DNA from: [Phialemoniopsis] sp. UDSM-2020
Lineage: Eukaryota; Ascomycota; Sordariomycetes; Thyridiales; Thyridiaceae
Direction: 5' to 3'
Assembly: GCA_018873225.1 (NCBI GenBank)
Contig: JAEILZ010000003.1
Span: 1,860,001-1,924,000, forward strand
Length of the DNA stretch: 64,000 bases
This document shows positions 11,080 to 22,044 of this stretch, one piece after another (the first letter of the stretch is position 1; the number at the start of each line of letters is the position of its first letter). The position numbers and the translations under genes were made by a program. Under the pieces are notes generated by a model that was given only the letters and a program-made list of their open reading frames with translations, did not search any database and had not been told where the DNA came from.

Positions 11080-11698
11080 TGTCGTGGTTAAGTGCATTAC
11101 CGCCTTTTCGCTCATCTTCGCCTTCTTCAGTGTCACCTTCATGGGTCTACTGGTGTGGTTGAATGCCGCCGAGTTCTCGACCGCCCGGCTGCGAAACATC
11201 ACTACCGTCTTCACCTTCTTTTCCTTCTCGGTGTCGTTGCTTGCCACTGATTACAGCATTCCTTGCATCACCAACGCTGATGAGTAAGTTTGTTTCCGAT
11301 TATTACTGTCATCACGGATCAGTCTTCACAACAAAGTGGTTCGACAAGTGACTAAAGCCAATAATGTATCCGCAGGGGGAGACCTCGGCCCCAACACGTA
11401 TCTCACCTTTGCGGGAGTCATGGGAATGTCCTTAGTAGTTGCATTCTTCTACTATCCCGAGATCAAGGGATGAACCCCAGCCGAAATGGACGAGATGTTT
11501 GTAGCGCGCCTGCCGGCGCGAGCCTTCAAGAGTAGGTCAATCCGTCTGAGAACACGAGACATAGGAGATCCATCGCTAACACGGTTTCCAGGGCATCTGT
11601 GTACGCACGTCGCAGAAAATATCGAGATCAAGGTCATTCATAGAGATGTAGCTGATGAGCTTGAGGTTGTCAATGAGCCAAGGCCGGTTGGTGCTTGA
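11080..11698 (+). pseudogene. 3' remnant of an MFS sugar transporter
   Basis: Only the C-terminal third of a hexose/maltose-type porter is left. It shows a membrane segment followed by AEFSTARLRNITTVF (the family's AE-P/S-xRLR motif), then GDLGPNTYLTFAGVMGMSL, then YYPEIKG followed by TPAEMDEMFVARLPARAFK. An in-frame TGA at 11471-11473 replaces the usual Arg after KG (CGA to TGA is a single C-to-T change). Splicing the obvious intron (donor at 11284, acceptor ending 11375) leaves the two parts one base out of frame. The N-terminal two thirds, including PESPRW, cannot be found upstream. I conclude a truncated, inactive copy. Confidence 0.75.
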
Positions 11699-12108
11699 GA
11701 TAAACACGGTTGACAGCACTTAGGCCTTATCTGTGCAGTTTGAGTATGTGCCAGTGGCCTTACTGCGATCTATAACATTTATATAGTGCTATGCTACGAT
11801 AGTTCCTTTATTCACCGTGCATTTTCAGTCTTGGATCTTAGTTTCTTGTTTTACAGAGTTGGCCATGTCCTTGATTTCTTGACCATCGGTGCGAAGCAAA
11901 GCACCCAGCTCAACTTCCTCGCCCCACTTTTTCCTTCACCCAAGTCCGAAATTTTTCAGAGCGCAGACTTCTCGTACCATTTCAATAACAGTCGATGAGA
12001 GCTCGCGCAACTACGTGCTCGAAATGCTATCAGCGTGGCAATGACAGGCTCGATTAGGAAAGGAATACGCCTCTTCACGAAGGCATTTGAAGGTCTTCGG
12101 CTTTGATC
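11699..12108. other. Spacer upstream of the RWD protein
   Basis: Pyrimidine-rich in places (11900-11990), as expected of a fungal promoter or 5' leader. Nothing else seen. Confidence 0.5.
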
Positions 12109-13041
12109 ATGGCCGCCAATACGGCAAGCCAGCATGCCTTGCCGAAGGACCTCATGGAGATGCAGCTCGGTCAGATTGACCTCCTGGTGGCCATGTATGC
12201 TCCAGATGACGCAATCAGGTTGAGCGACGCTTCGTCAGCCCAGATCGAGGAACTGAGAGCTTGGTGCGAAGGCGATGACACAACAACAGCACCAGCCGTC
12301 GAGGCCAGTGTGAACCTGCTCTTGACCTTAGCACTCTCTGATTTGGGAGATGCCGGGAGCAAGGAGCCGCGAGCTCTTCAGTTGGATATTGGAGTACCTG
12401 TGACGTTCTCAGCCGGGTTAGATGCGGACACCGAGGCCTTGACCGAGCCTCCGAAGGTCAAAGTCAGAGCGTTGCAACCCGAGTGGATGAGCAAGGCGGA
12501 TGTCGCGCGACTGAACGAGGAAATTCCTGACGAGGACTTGTTGAGTGTCGTCGAGCACATCAAAGAAGCAGCATTGGTACACCTCGACACAGCACAAACA
12601 CAGCGGACCGCTAGTGAGGTCGCCGGCGCCGGCGCACGCGAACCCCTCGTGCGCGTGTGGTTCTATTTCCCTTCCATCAGCACGCGATCCAAACGCGACG
12701 ACCTGATCAACAACGCGCCTAGGTACGGCCTGACGGGCTTCCTGCTGGCGGGCAAGCCGGGCATCATGTGCCTCGAGGGCGGCGCGCGGGCCATCGACGA
12801 CTATATGAAGTTCATCAAGACGGAGAGCTGGGGCGACATCCCGCCGCAGCACAAGAAGGTCAGCGAGCGGTACCGGGAGACCGGTCCGGACTTGGCCCGG
12901 GCGTTCACGGACATGCAAGAGATCACGGACGTGTTGGGCGAGAGGAGAGGGGAGCGGGCAAACCGCAATGACATGAAGGCGTTGGAGGCGTGGCTCCATC
13001 AGCACGGTGTCGGCGAGGCCTTTTCCAGGATTCTGATATGA
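12109..13041 (+). CDS. RWD domain protein with C-terminal DUF1115
   Basis: Single exon, 310 residues from ATG at 12109. An RWD domain, a ubiquitin-conjugating-enzyme-like protein-interaction fold, spans roughly residues 10-160, including MEMQLGQIDLLVAMYAPDD and the YP-region equivalents. The C-terminal part (from about residue 180) reads VRVWFYFPSISTRSKRDDLI, GLTGFLLAGKPGIMCLEG and YMKFIKTESWGDI, the pattern of DUF1115 found in RWDD2-type proteins. The molecular role of this family is not established; by family it is probably a cytosolic or nuclear adaptor. The gene is tail-to-tail with the enolase, only 85 bp between stops, so the 3' UTRs probably overlap. Confidence 0.85.
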   Translation: MAANTASQHALPKDLMEMQLGQIDLLVAMYAPDDAIRLSDASSAQIEELRAWCEGDDTTTAPAVEASVNLLLTLALSDLGDAGSKEPRALQLDIGVPVTFSAGLDADTEALTEPPKVKVRALQPEWMSKADVARLNEEIPDEDLLSVVEHIKEAALVHLDTAQTQRTASEVAGAGAREPLVRVWFYFPSISTRSKRDDLINNAPRYGLTGFLLAGKPGIMCLEGGARAIDDYMKFIKTESWGDIPPQHKKVSERYRETGPDLARAFTDMQEITDVLGERRGERANRNDMKALEAWLHQHGVGEAFSRILI

Positions 13042-13126
13042 TCTGGGCTGGAGTAGCCAGGAGGACAATCTGAGGCTCAAAGGAACTGAACATCTTGATT
13101 ACCTGTTTGCGACACTGTATAGCTCA

Positions 13127-14664
<1,538 letters not shown>

Positions 14665-15543
14665 GTGCGAGCTGTCGTTTGCGGATACGACCAAAAGATC
14701 ATTTGGAATCCAAGATCAGGAAATCCGAGTCACTCCAAAACCACCCGAAGTTTTATCGACGTACCAGCTTTGTTGGCCCAAAGATCGTATGACGGCGATG
14801 GCCCAACATATCGCCGGCTTACCCGTCACAGCCCTCTTAGCCGGTTGGGTATTGAGTCACTTTCTAATTCCCCAATCACATCATATCCTTCCTTTAACTC
14901 TCCTACTACCAATTCCTAAGATCTCCTGCCGTCTTTACCGGGTATAAATGAGTGCCTTCCTTTCCGCAACTCGACTCCTGCTGTATTTTGCCCTGGTTCA
15001 CGCTCCCATGCTCGGAGCCGGCAGGACCAAACGGCATTGCCTACTTCAAAACCACTGATTGACTCGGGCTTTCATTTCGACAGCATACTCAAAAGTCGGG
15101 TCATCAAACCCTCCGGCCGAGCCAATGATTGGACCAGAGCTTGCTCGCCATGTCTCCTGCCCCATGCCTTGGCACCATTTCCTTGTAGATGAGTTGCTGC
15201 ACTGCGCGCAACGCAGTCCTCTAAGCTATCTTCCTTTTCTACAGGATTATCGACGACACGGGGATCAGTAAGTCTCTAACTATACTTCTTGATCCGGCCT
15301 CTATGCTAAGTCCGGGTCCTAACGGCAGGTGCGGATGGTGCGGAGAGAGCCGGGGATCGGAGTGGGTACGACTCCGGCCAATCGGCCGCCCGTCCACTTT
15401 TGACTCATCTTTGGCCGACGGCTTTCCACGGACGATTGGAAAGCTATAAATTGAGACTCCCCGCATCTCACAACTTTACTCCGTTTTGTTCTAAGTTCAG
15501 GTAGTGGTCGTAACGCGCACAACACACACACGGGCGGCGCATC
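14665..15543. promoter_or_regulatory. Divergent promoter region, enolase / MFS carrier
   Basis: The enolase starts leftward and the MCT-type carrier rightward from this 879-bp gap. A TATAAA lies at 15445-15450, about 94 bp before the carrier ATG. No other conserved element is evident by eye. Confidence 0.5.
15445..15450 (+). promoter_or_regulatory. TATA box of the MCT-type carrier
   Basis: TATAAA, 94 nt upstream of the ATG at 15544, in an otherwise GC-richer promoter. Confidence 0.5.
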
Positions 15544-17068
15544 ATGTCTTCAAGCGTTCAATCACTCATGCCAAGGGCGCACCTTAGTGGCCCCGCAGAT
15601 GGCACTGAGATCGAGATGGCTAGTGGTCTTGACAGCAGGATGGAGCCTCAAGAGGGCGCTGTAGTGGCCACGGCCAGCCCGGCCAGTGAGCACGCAGAGG
15701 TCGAAATTTCCACATGGTAAGAGACATAGGCCCTGCAGCACCGAAGCGCATCTAATTGTACCTAGGAAATCTGTGAGTATCGTCATAGCGTCCTTCACCA
15801 TCGTATTCATCTGCTGTGGTCTCAACTTTGCTTTTGGTGTCTACCAAGCGCTGTTTGAGCAATACGCCCAAGAACCAGGCACGCCTTTCACTGGCGCCAC
15901 TCCAGCCCAGATCGACTTGATCGGCTCTCTTGGTATCTCCTTCATGACCATCGGGGCACCCTTCGTCGTCGCATGGGCGAAGCTTTTCTCTCCCCGCCAT
16001 GTTTCCTTCATCGGAGGCCTGGTCTTTGGCCTCTCCTTGATCCTAGCCAGCTTCGGCACGAAGCTGTGGCACTTCCAGATCACCCAGGGCGTTCTCCTTG
16101 GCGTTGGAACCTGTCTCTCATACATGGTCGCTGTCACGATTGCGCCGACGTGGTTCACGACCCGCCGAGGTCTCGCCATGGGTATCATCCTCTCCGGCGG
16201 CGGTGTCGGAGGTCTGGCCTGGGCACCAGCGATCACAGCGTCTATCGACAGCATCGGCTTCCGCAATACCCTCCGACTGACCGGCGCAGTGTCTGCCGCC
16301 TGCGTAACGGCCGTGAGCATGGCCATGGGCTGGGAGCCTGCTACCAGGAGGCTCCTCGAGGCCGAGAACGCAGCGCGGACATCCAGTCGCGCCTCGGGCA
16401 TGTTTAAGGTGCCCCTGCTCGACCTCCGCGTGGCGAAGAGCCGCAAGTTTGTCGCCCAAGCCCTGGGCGCCATCCTGCACGCCGCAGCCTACTATACCCC
16501 GGTGTTCTTCTTCGCCTCGTACGCGCGCACGCTCGGCTACAGCATCACCGCGGGTGCCAACTTCATCGCCATCAGCAACGCGTGCAATGCGATCGGAAAG
16601 ATCGTGATCGGCCACCTCGCGGACAGAGTCGGTCGGCTGAACCTCCTATTTCTGACGACGCTCATGAGCGCCGTCGTGACGATCTGCTTTTGGCTGCCCT
16701 CTACGCTGTACGACGACAATGCCAATGCTCGGAGCCTGTTTGTTGCGTTCACGGTGTTCTACGGCATCTTTGCTAGCGCCTACGTCGCGCTGTTTCCGAC
16801 TAGCCTCATTGAGCTGTTTGGCACGCAGAATTTTGCGTCAGTGAATGGCGTCTTGTACATGGTCCGAGGCATGGCGACCATGATTGGCACTCCTGTCGGC
16901 GGTGCCCTGATTCGCACCTCGGCAGCAGGCTTTGGACCAAAGACTTATGAAGGCATGTCCGTCTTGGTCAGTGTGTTGCTCTTTGGTGCAGCGGTAGCCG
17001 TCTTGTGGGTTCGCGCGGAAGCCATGATCTCACACGATGGGACAAGGATGTGGAAGTGGAAGCAATAG
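15544..17068 (+). CDS. MFS transporter, monocarboxylate-porter type
   Basis: Two exons (15544-15716 and 15766-17068, 49-nt intron) encode 491 residues. An acidic cytosolic N-terminus of about 55 residues is followed by twelve predicted membrane segments. The first is IVIASFTIVFICCGLNFAFGV, then FGVYQALFEQYAQ, GSLGISFMTIGAPFV, TWFTTRRGLAMGIILSGGGVGGLAWAP, and IGKIVIGHLADRVGRLNLL in the second half. The TTRRGLAMG and GGGVGG motifs are typical of the fungal MCH/monocarboxylate porter family, many of which have no demonstrated substrate and some of which sit in secondary-metabolite clusters. It is divergent from the enolase. A link to C3 carboxylate flux is tempting but is only inference. Confidence 0.88.
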
Positions 17069-17182
17069 ACTGTGTAAACCACTACCCAATTGTATTATAC
17101 TTATGTACTATACGACCTTTCCAGTGTGCAAAAGCGAATAATCGCAATACGGTGCAGATATAACGAGCTTGAGTATCAGAGT

Positions 17183-19263
17183 TTACATATGCTCGGCGTG
17201 TTCCTCAGTTGACTTCTCCAGAATGGCCCTGTCCATCTTGGCTCTCTCCTCGGCGGTAGCGTTGCTCAGATCAACGACGACCTTGTCGCCGAAGATAGCA
17301 TTGATCTCCTCAAGTGACATGCGGGCAGTCTAATGAATGAGGATCAGTCTCACGGTCTTTCGAAGAATTTGGTTGCCGGCTAATGATACGTACCTCAGGG
17401 ACAAAGAAGTAAGTCAGGACAAATGCCACGAACGAGCAGCAGACGAATACGAGATAAAACTTCCATCTGCAGGAGCATTGTAATCAGTAACCCAATACCA
17501 ACAGAGCCCAACTAGATCAGTGTAGACTCACCCAATAGTCTGCATAGCGGTAGCAGCGGGCGTGAGGAAGGCGATCGACGACACATAGTAGACGAACAAG
17601 CCCAGAGCCATACCCTTGGCACGGTACATAGTCGGGAAGATCTCGGCGCAGTAGACGAAGGCAGTGTTGTCGATAGCCAATCCGTATCTGATGCCAGTCA
17701 GTCATGCAAAGGGTAACCAGGAATCTGAAGCACAACTGAACACGTACATGGTGACAAAGAGGAAGAGGAAGAACACAGCAGCGGCATTACCGCCCTTATT
17801 ATCCGAGCCAGCGAACTTCGAGACCAGAGCCGTCTCGCACGTCATGACGATTGTAGTACCAAGGAAGCCGATGACTTTTCAGCACAGACACTAGAGTCAG
17901 CCATGTACAACTTCGAGCTTGTCTGAACCAGACAATGCCACTTACAAAAGAGTGGTCTGCGGCCCACTTTGTCCATGATAAATGCTGCGATGATGTTGAC
18001 CGAGGCACCGACAACAACGTAAATAGCGTACATAAGCAGCGGCATGCTTCCAGTCATGCCGAGACCTTGGTATAGAAGCACACCGTAGTCTAAAATATAA
18101 GGTCAATGGAATCATTCTGACACCTTAAGCGATGGTTGAGCTTACTGTTGATGACAAGAGGCCCACAAGATTGGCCACCTAGCAACACTCCGCAGCCTAG
18201 GAGGATTCTTCGCCGGAGAGAAGGCTTCTTGAACATATACCACATCGACAGGTCCTGTTGGCGATCATATTCGATCTGCTTCTTCATTTGGTAGAACTCT
18301 TCACGTGCTTGCATCTGTGTATCGTCGTTCGGGTCGTGGTGGAGACGCTCGGTGATAGCCCAGGCCTCATCGGCACGGTCTTTCCAAAGCACTGGAACAA
18401 ACAGGAATTAGTTCCCCATTCGTTGAATCCATCAATAATTCAATATACTTACACCAACGTGGAGACTCGGGAATCCACGGAGAGCCGACTAGGAGGACCA
18501 AAGGGAAGAGGCACGAGATCGCCAACGGGAACCTCCATTGGAAGGTCTCGTTCGTTGCAAAATATGTACCGTATCCCACCCTAGTCACCAAAAGAATTAG
18601 CAAAGCGCTTCAGGGAAAAGCTAATGATTATGTGCATACCAGCTCGACAAGAAATAGCCAATGACGAGACCGACAGCGTTCTGCCCAGCCAACAGACCTC
18701 GGCGGTGCGGAGGAGCAACCTCGGAAAGGTAGATCGGCGTGATGGTGATGCATGAACCGACGCCGATACCCTGCAACAGGCGCACAACTACGAGCATTGG
18801 GATGTTTGCGCTGCCTGTGACAAGAGCCTAGACAAATCGACAATCAGCAACCATCCAGTGAGCACCGGTTTGAATATGGAACCAACTTACACCCCCGATT
18901 AGACTAAGAGCACCCGCATACATGATGGTGTACTTTCGACCGATCCAGTCAGGGAGCCAGGCGATGGAGAGGGCGCCAAAGGCAGCGCCGGCGGAGAAGA
19001 GCGCATTGATGGCGCCTAGAATGGAGGCCGTGTAGTCGGAGCCGGGACCCTCCGGAGCCAGGTTGAAGTATTTGTAAAAGCCCGGCTGGCCAATCGAGGT
19101 ACTGAAGACGGAGAAGGCATAACCATAGGTTAAGCTGCTCAGTGCTACGAAGAGCACGATCTGGGTAGCGAGGCGCGCGTGTCAGTTGACCTGCTGGAGA
19201 CTTGTGGAGCCTCGGACGGATGAGACCACTTACAGAAAGATTATATCGCGATGTTTTAACCAT
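17183..19263 (-). CDS. MFS sugar porter (SP family), ten exons
   Basis: A plasma-membrane sugar transporter of 502 residues. The exons are 19263-19234, 19160-18891, 18827-18640, 18580-18453, 18391-18146, 18089-17946, 17874-17748, 17687-17532, 17466-17394 and 17329-17183; all junctions are in frame with good donors and acceptors. Family motifs: AFGALSIAWLPDWIGRKYT in the first half, RLLQGIGVG, PPHRRGLLAG, WRFPLAISCLFPL with PWIPESPRWL, DKVGRRPLF, AEIFPTMYRAKGMALG and the C-terminal FVPETARMSLEEINAIFGD. The substrate cannot be assigned. Its 3' end faces away from the RiPP locus. It shares the strand of the precursor gene, 1.2 kb downstream of that gene's stop, but as a sugar uptake type it is not an obvious export partner. 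Confidence 0.9.
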
Positions 19264-20440
19264 CTTGACTTGTTCAGGTCATTGACTCTTGCGGTGATCG
19301 ATCGCGTATCTCATGGAATAAACAGAATGCAGGCATTGTAGGTGACGCGAAGGGGGATCATGGTCGCCCTTTAACTTCTCCAATTTCGTCTTTTCTTGGC
19401 GCTAGGGATAAAGTTGCCATGATCTACACTGGCCTAGCCAGCGTGACAGCTATCTGATGGTTGGGATAATGTTATCCTTTGGAATCAAGGTGGTTTTAGC
19501 GTCAGGCTCTCCGCATCTGCCTTTACCCCACGGGGGCAACGTTCGACGGATCCAGGCCTAGCGCGTCATTGATTCGTGTGGAGAGCTGTCCGAGTCCGCA
19601 CAGCGGTGAGACTCTTCCTTCTGTCGATGACGCAGATACACTTGTGTAAAATGGCATGGCCATTCTGTATGAGCTACGAGCATGCCTCTCCTATAGGCAC
19701 GCAACGCCTGTGACTTTGGTGTGCTTCCACAAAGGAGCGATTACGCAAAGTCAGGGCGCAGTGGAATGAGTTGGGGTGACTGTGCTTGGCAAACAGGGCT
19801 GGGGTTGGAAACGTCAACATGCTTCCCAAGGTGCCGGACAAGGATTACCGACAGCTTGGGACAACCACCCATTGGCCAAACTGGAAGCTCTGTTTGGGGT
19901 TGATGACATCCTCAACATGGGGAAAGTATGGGTTATCATTTCCGTGCGCTAAGATCTAGCCCCCATGCCGCTGGTGGGAGTGGGAGTGTGTCGCGTGGTG
20001 GTCTAGGCTTGTCACTCTAGATTTGTCTTGGCACACCACCCCCGAAGCAAGACCCCTAAATATGGGGTGATCACTAATTCACAAAGCTTTCCTACTAGCT
20101 CGAGAGGTTGCTAAATAACAGACGATGTCGTGGCTGTTGGCCGAGATATTGCGGAACATCTCTACCGATTGAACAACTCTTCGATTCTGGCGCCAGTTCT
20201 TTGAACTAATTTCTCACCGTGGTGAACAGCATATGCACGGAGCATTGGAGGGTCACGCGGCTTTGCTAGAGCATTGGTACGGCTGACCCGGAGGGCCTGG
20301 GTGTGTTACACAAATGACAACTGGATGCTTGTTGAAGTTACCTAGCCTACTCAACCAGCCTTTGCTATTGACCCAGAGGAGGATCTTCTCCTGGGAAATC
20401 AGGCAGGTAGCACCTATGTAAGATGATAGGTGCTTGTAAA
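19264..20440. other. Gene-free stretch between the sugar porter and the RiPP precursor
   Basis: 1.2 kb holding the porter promoter and the precursor 3' region. No ORF with family similarity, repeat array or RNA gene seen. Confidence 0.55.
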
Positions 20441-21084
20441 TCAGGCCTTGTCCTCAGCCCTCTTTCCCCAGGCTCCGTTGCGAAGCGCGGCATCCTCGGA
20501 TACCTCCCTCCCCCAAGCACCATTTCGGAGCGCGGCGTCTTCAGCCCTCTTTCTGCCCCAGGCGCCATTACGAAGGGCCGCATCTTCAGAGACCTCCCTT
20601 CCCCAAGCACCGTTACGGAGAGCCGCGTCTTCAGACCTCTTGCCCCACGCACCATTTCGAAGTGCCGCATCCTGAGATGCTTCCTCTCTGCCCCAGGCCC
20701 CATTGCGGAGCGCAGCATCCTCGGCTCTCTTTCCCCAGGCACCGTTACGAAGCGCGGCGTCCTCTGAGACTTCCCTGCCCCAGGCACCGTTTCGCAGGGC
20801 AGCGTCCTCAGCCCGCTTTCCCCAAGCGCCGTTGCGGAGTGCTGCATCCTCGGACACCTCCCTGCCCCAAGCACCATTGCGCAAAGCAGCATCTTCGGAC
20901 AAACCCTAACATCCTCCAGGTTAGCTTATTGATATGGCTAGGTCCAAGTGCTCGAGTCTTAGGTAGACTTGTGTTTGTGACTACCTCGAATCGGATCTAG
21001 TAGGTCAAGACTTACGGCAGTCGGTGCAGCCATACCGGTGGTGGCCAGGGCAATGGCGATAAAAGTAATAAACGAGGTCTTCAT
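20441..21084 (-). CDS. Secreted repeat precursor peptide, putative RiPP (dikaritin/KEP-type)
   Basis: Two exons (21084-21016, 20905-20441; donor GTAAGT, acceptor TTAG) encode 177 residues. Exon 1 is a signal peptide (MKTSFITFIAIALATTGMAA). Exon 2 is almost entirely ten copies of DAALRNGAWG, each preceded by SE, AE or SQ. Separators alternate strictly: GRE(V/EA)S after copies 1, 3, 5, 7 and 9, and GKR or GRKR, a dibasic Kex2 site, after copies 2, 4, 6, 8 and 10; a short AEDKA tail ends the protein. Kex2 digestion would therefore yield five dimeric peptides. The copies are identical in the decapeptide but differ at many synonymous codon positions, so the peptide itself is under selection. Secretion signal, Kex2 sites, perfect repeats and a divergent UstYa oxidase gene match fungal RiPP precursors. 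The core is not one I recognise. A secreted signalling peptide is the alternative. Confidence 0.88.
20453..20898 (-). repeat. Ten in-frame tandem repeats of the core decapeptide
   Basis: Units of about 42-48 nt encode DAALRNGAWG plus separator. The higher-order period is two units (GRE separator, then GKR separator). DNA identity between units is clearly lower than protein identity because of silent changes. Confidence 0.9.
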
Positions 21085-22044
21085 TGTGAAAAGAACGGTT
21101 GATATTTCAGGGTGAGAGTCCAAATACAACAATTGTTTTTATAAGAGACTTATTCAGATGATAAGGAAATGCGAGGTGAGACTGCTGGCATCCCAGCCCT
21201 TATTATAGTATTCTATCATGTCCCAAGTCACTGCCCAAAACCCCCTTAGCGGCTGACGAGCAGCCTTCGATGTTAGGCCAAACTGCCGTTCGTAGCCTGA
21301 ACTTGACACACAAGGCCTTCGTATTCAGTTTTTCAGCGATCTACAACTGTGTCACATTCCTCTTCAAGCTGCCTCAGCGTGGATCGTCGCCTCGACAAGC
21401 CTATCAAACATCGACAGCTCCCAGCATTGTGTCTCGTTGTCAAGAGGGCAGTACATACACACTGAGCTACCACCGCAACCATCGTCCAACTCGATGTATT
21501 CTTAAGTGCCTGTTCTGCAATTCTCCACTACTTAGGGTCTTCGCCTGAGTCATCAAAATAGACTGATTGGCTGACACATAGAGTCACGATATCTCTTGTT
21601 TATCCCATCCGATGGCCCGCTGCACGCAACCCTCTCGGGATCTGGGTTACATATTCTACCTACGCTTTTTGGTAGGTGAAAAAGACTGTGTGTCCCACCC
21701 CACTCGTGATGCTGGCCATCGAAGGTTCGATGATGTCGTAAAGAGATCTCAAGTGTCGTGTGACATACCTCTGTTGCTGCTTCAGGAAGGTAAGATCGCA
21801 GAGATACTCAAGCCGCGATTCGCGACATGCACAAAAGACGACGCCAAGCTGATTGTATGCATTGTCTCGTCATCGCGGAGCACACTGCCATGTATGGCTT
21901 GGTCTTCTGAAATAGTATACTTGCATTTGTTCATTCACACCCAGTATCATAGCATTCCCTCTTCGATGACGGCGGAAGTCTTTCGAGTATTCCTCCAAAG
22001 TTCTTGTCCTATTTTTGTTGCACTACCATATTTCGAGTATCATA
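21085..22044. promoter_or_regulatory. Divergent promoter region between RiPP precursor and UstYa gene
   Basis: 960 bp separate the two ATGs, which point away from each other, so both genes could be co-controlled from here. A TATA element for the precursor lies at 21136-21143. No protein-coding similarity was found inside. Confidence 0.55.
21136..21143 (-). promoter_or_regulatory. TATA box of the RiPP precursor gene
   Basis: Reads TATAAAAA on the minus strand, 52-59 nt upstream of the ATG at 21084. Confidence 0.5.

Noticed and set aside
17183..19263. Sugar porter as export pump of the RiPP locus
   Set aside because: Its motifs (PESPRW, AEIFPTMYRAKG) are of the sugar-uptake family, not drug efflux, and it is 1.2 kb beyond the precursor.
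20365..20892. Alternative repeat-containing frame in the RiPP precursor region
   Set aside because: A different minus-strand frame also gives repeats because the DNA is repetitive, but its repeats vary in residue and lack the signal-peptide exon. The conserved frame is the one with invariant DAALRNGAWG.
20441..21084. Precursor as an alpha-type mating pheromone
   Set aside because: Signal peptide and KR sites fit, but the repeat lacks the W-C...C-W type sequence of Sordariomycete alpha pheromones, and the dimeric spacing plus UstYa neighbour fit a RiPP better. Not formally excluded.
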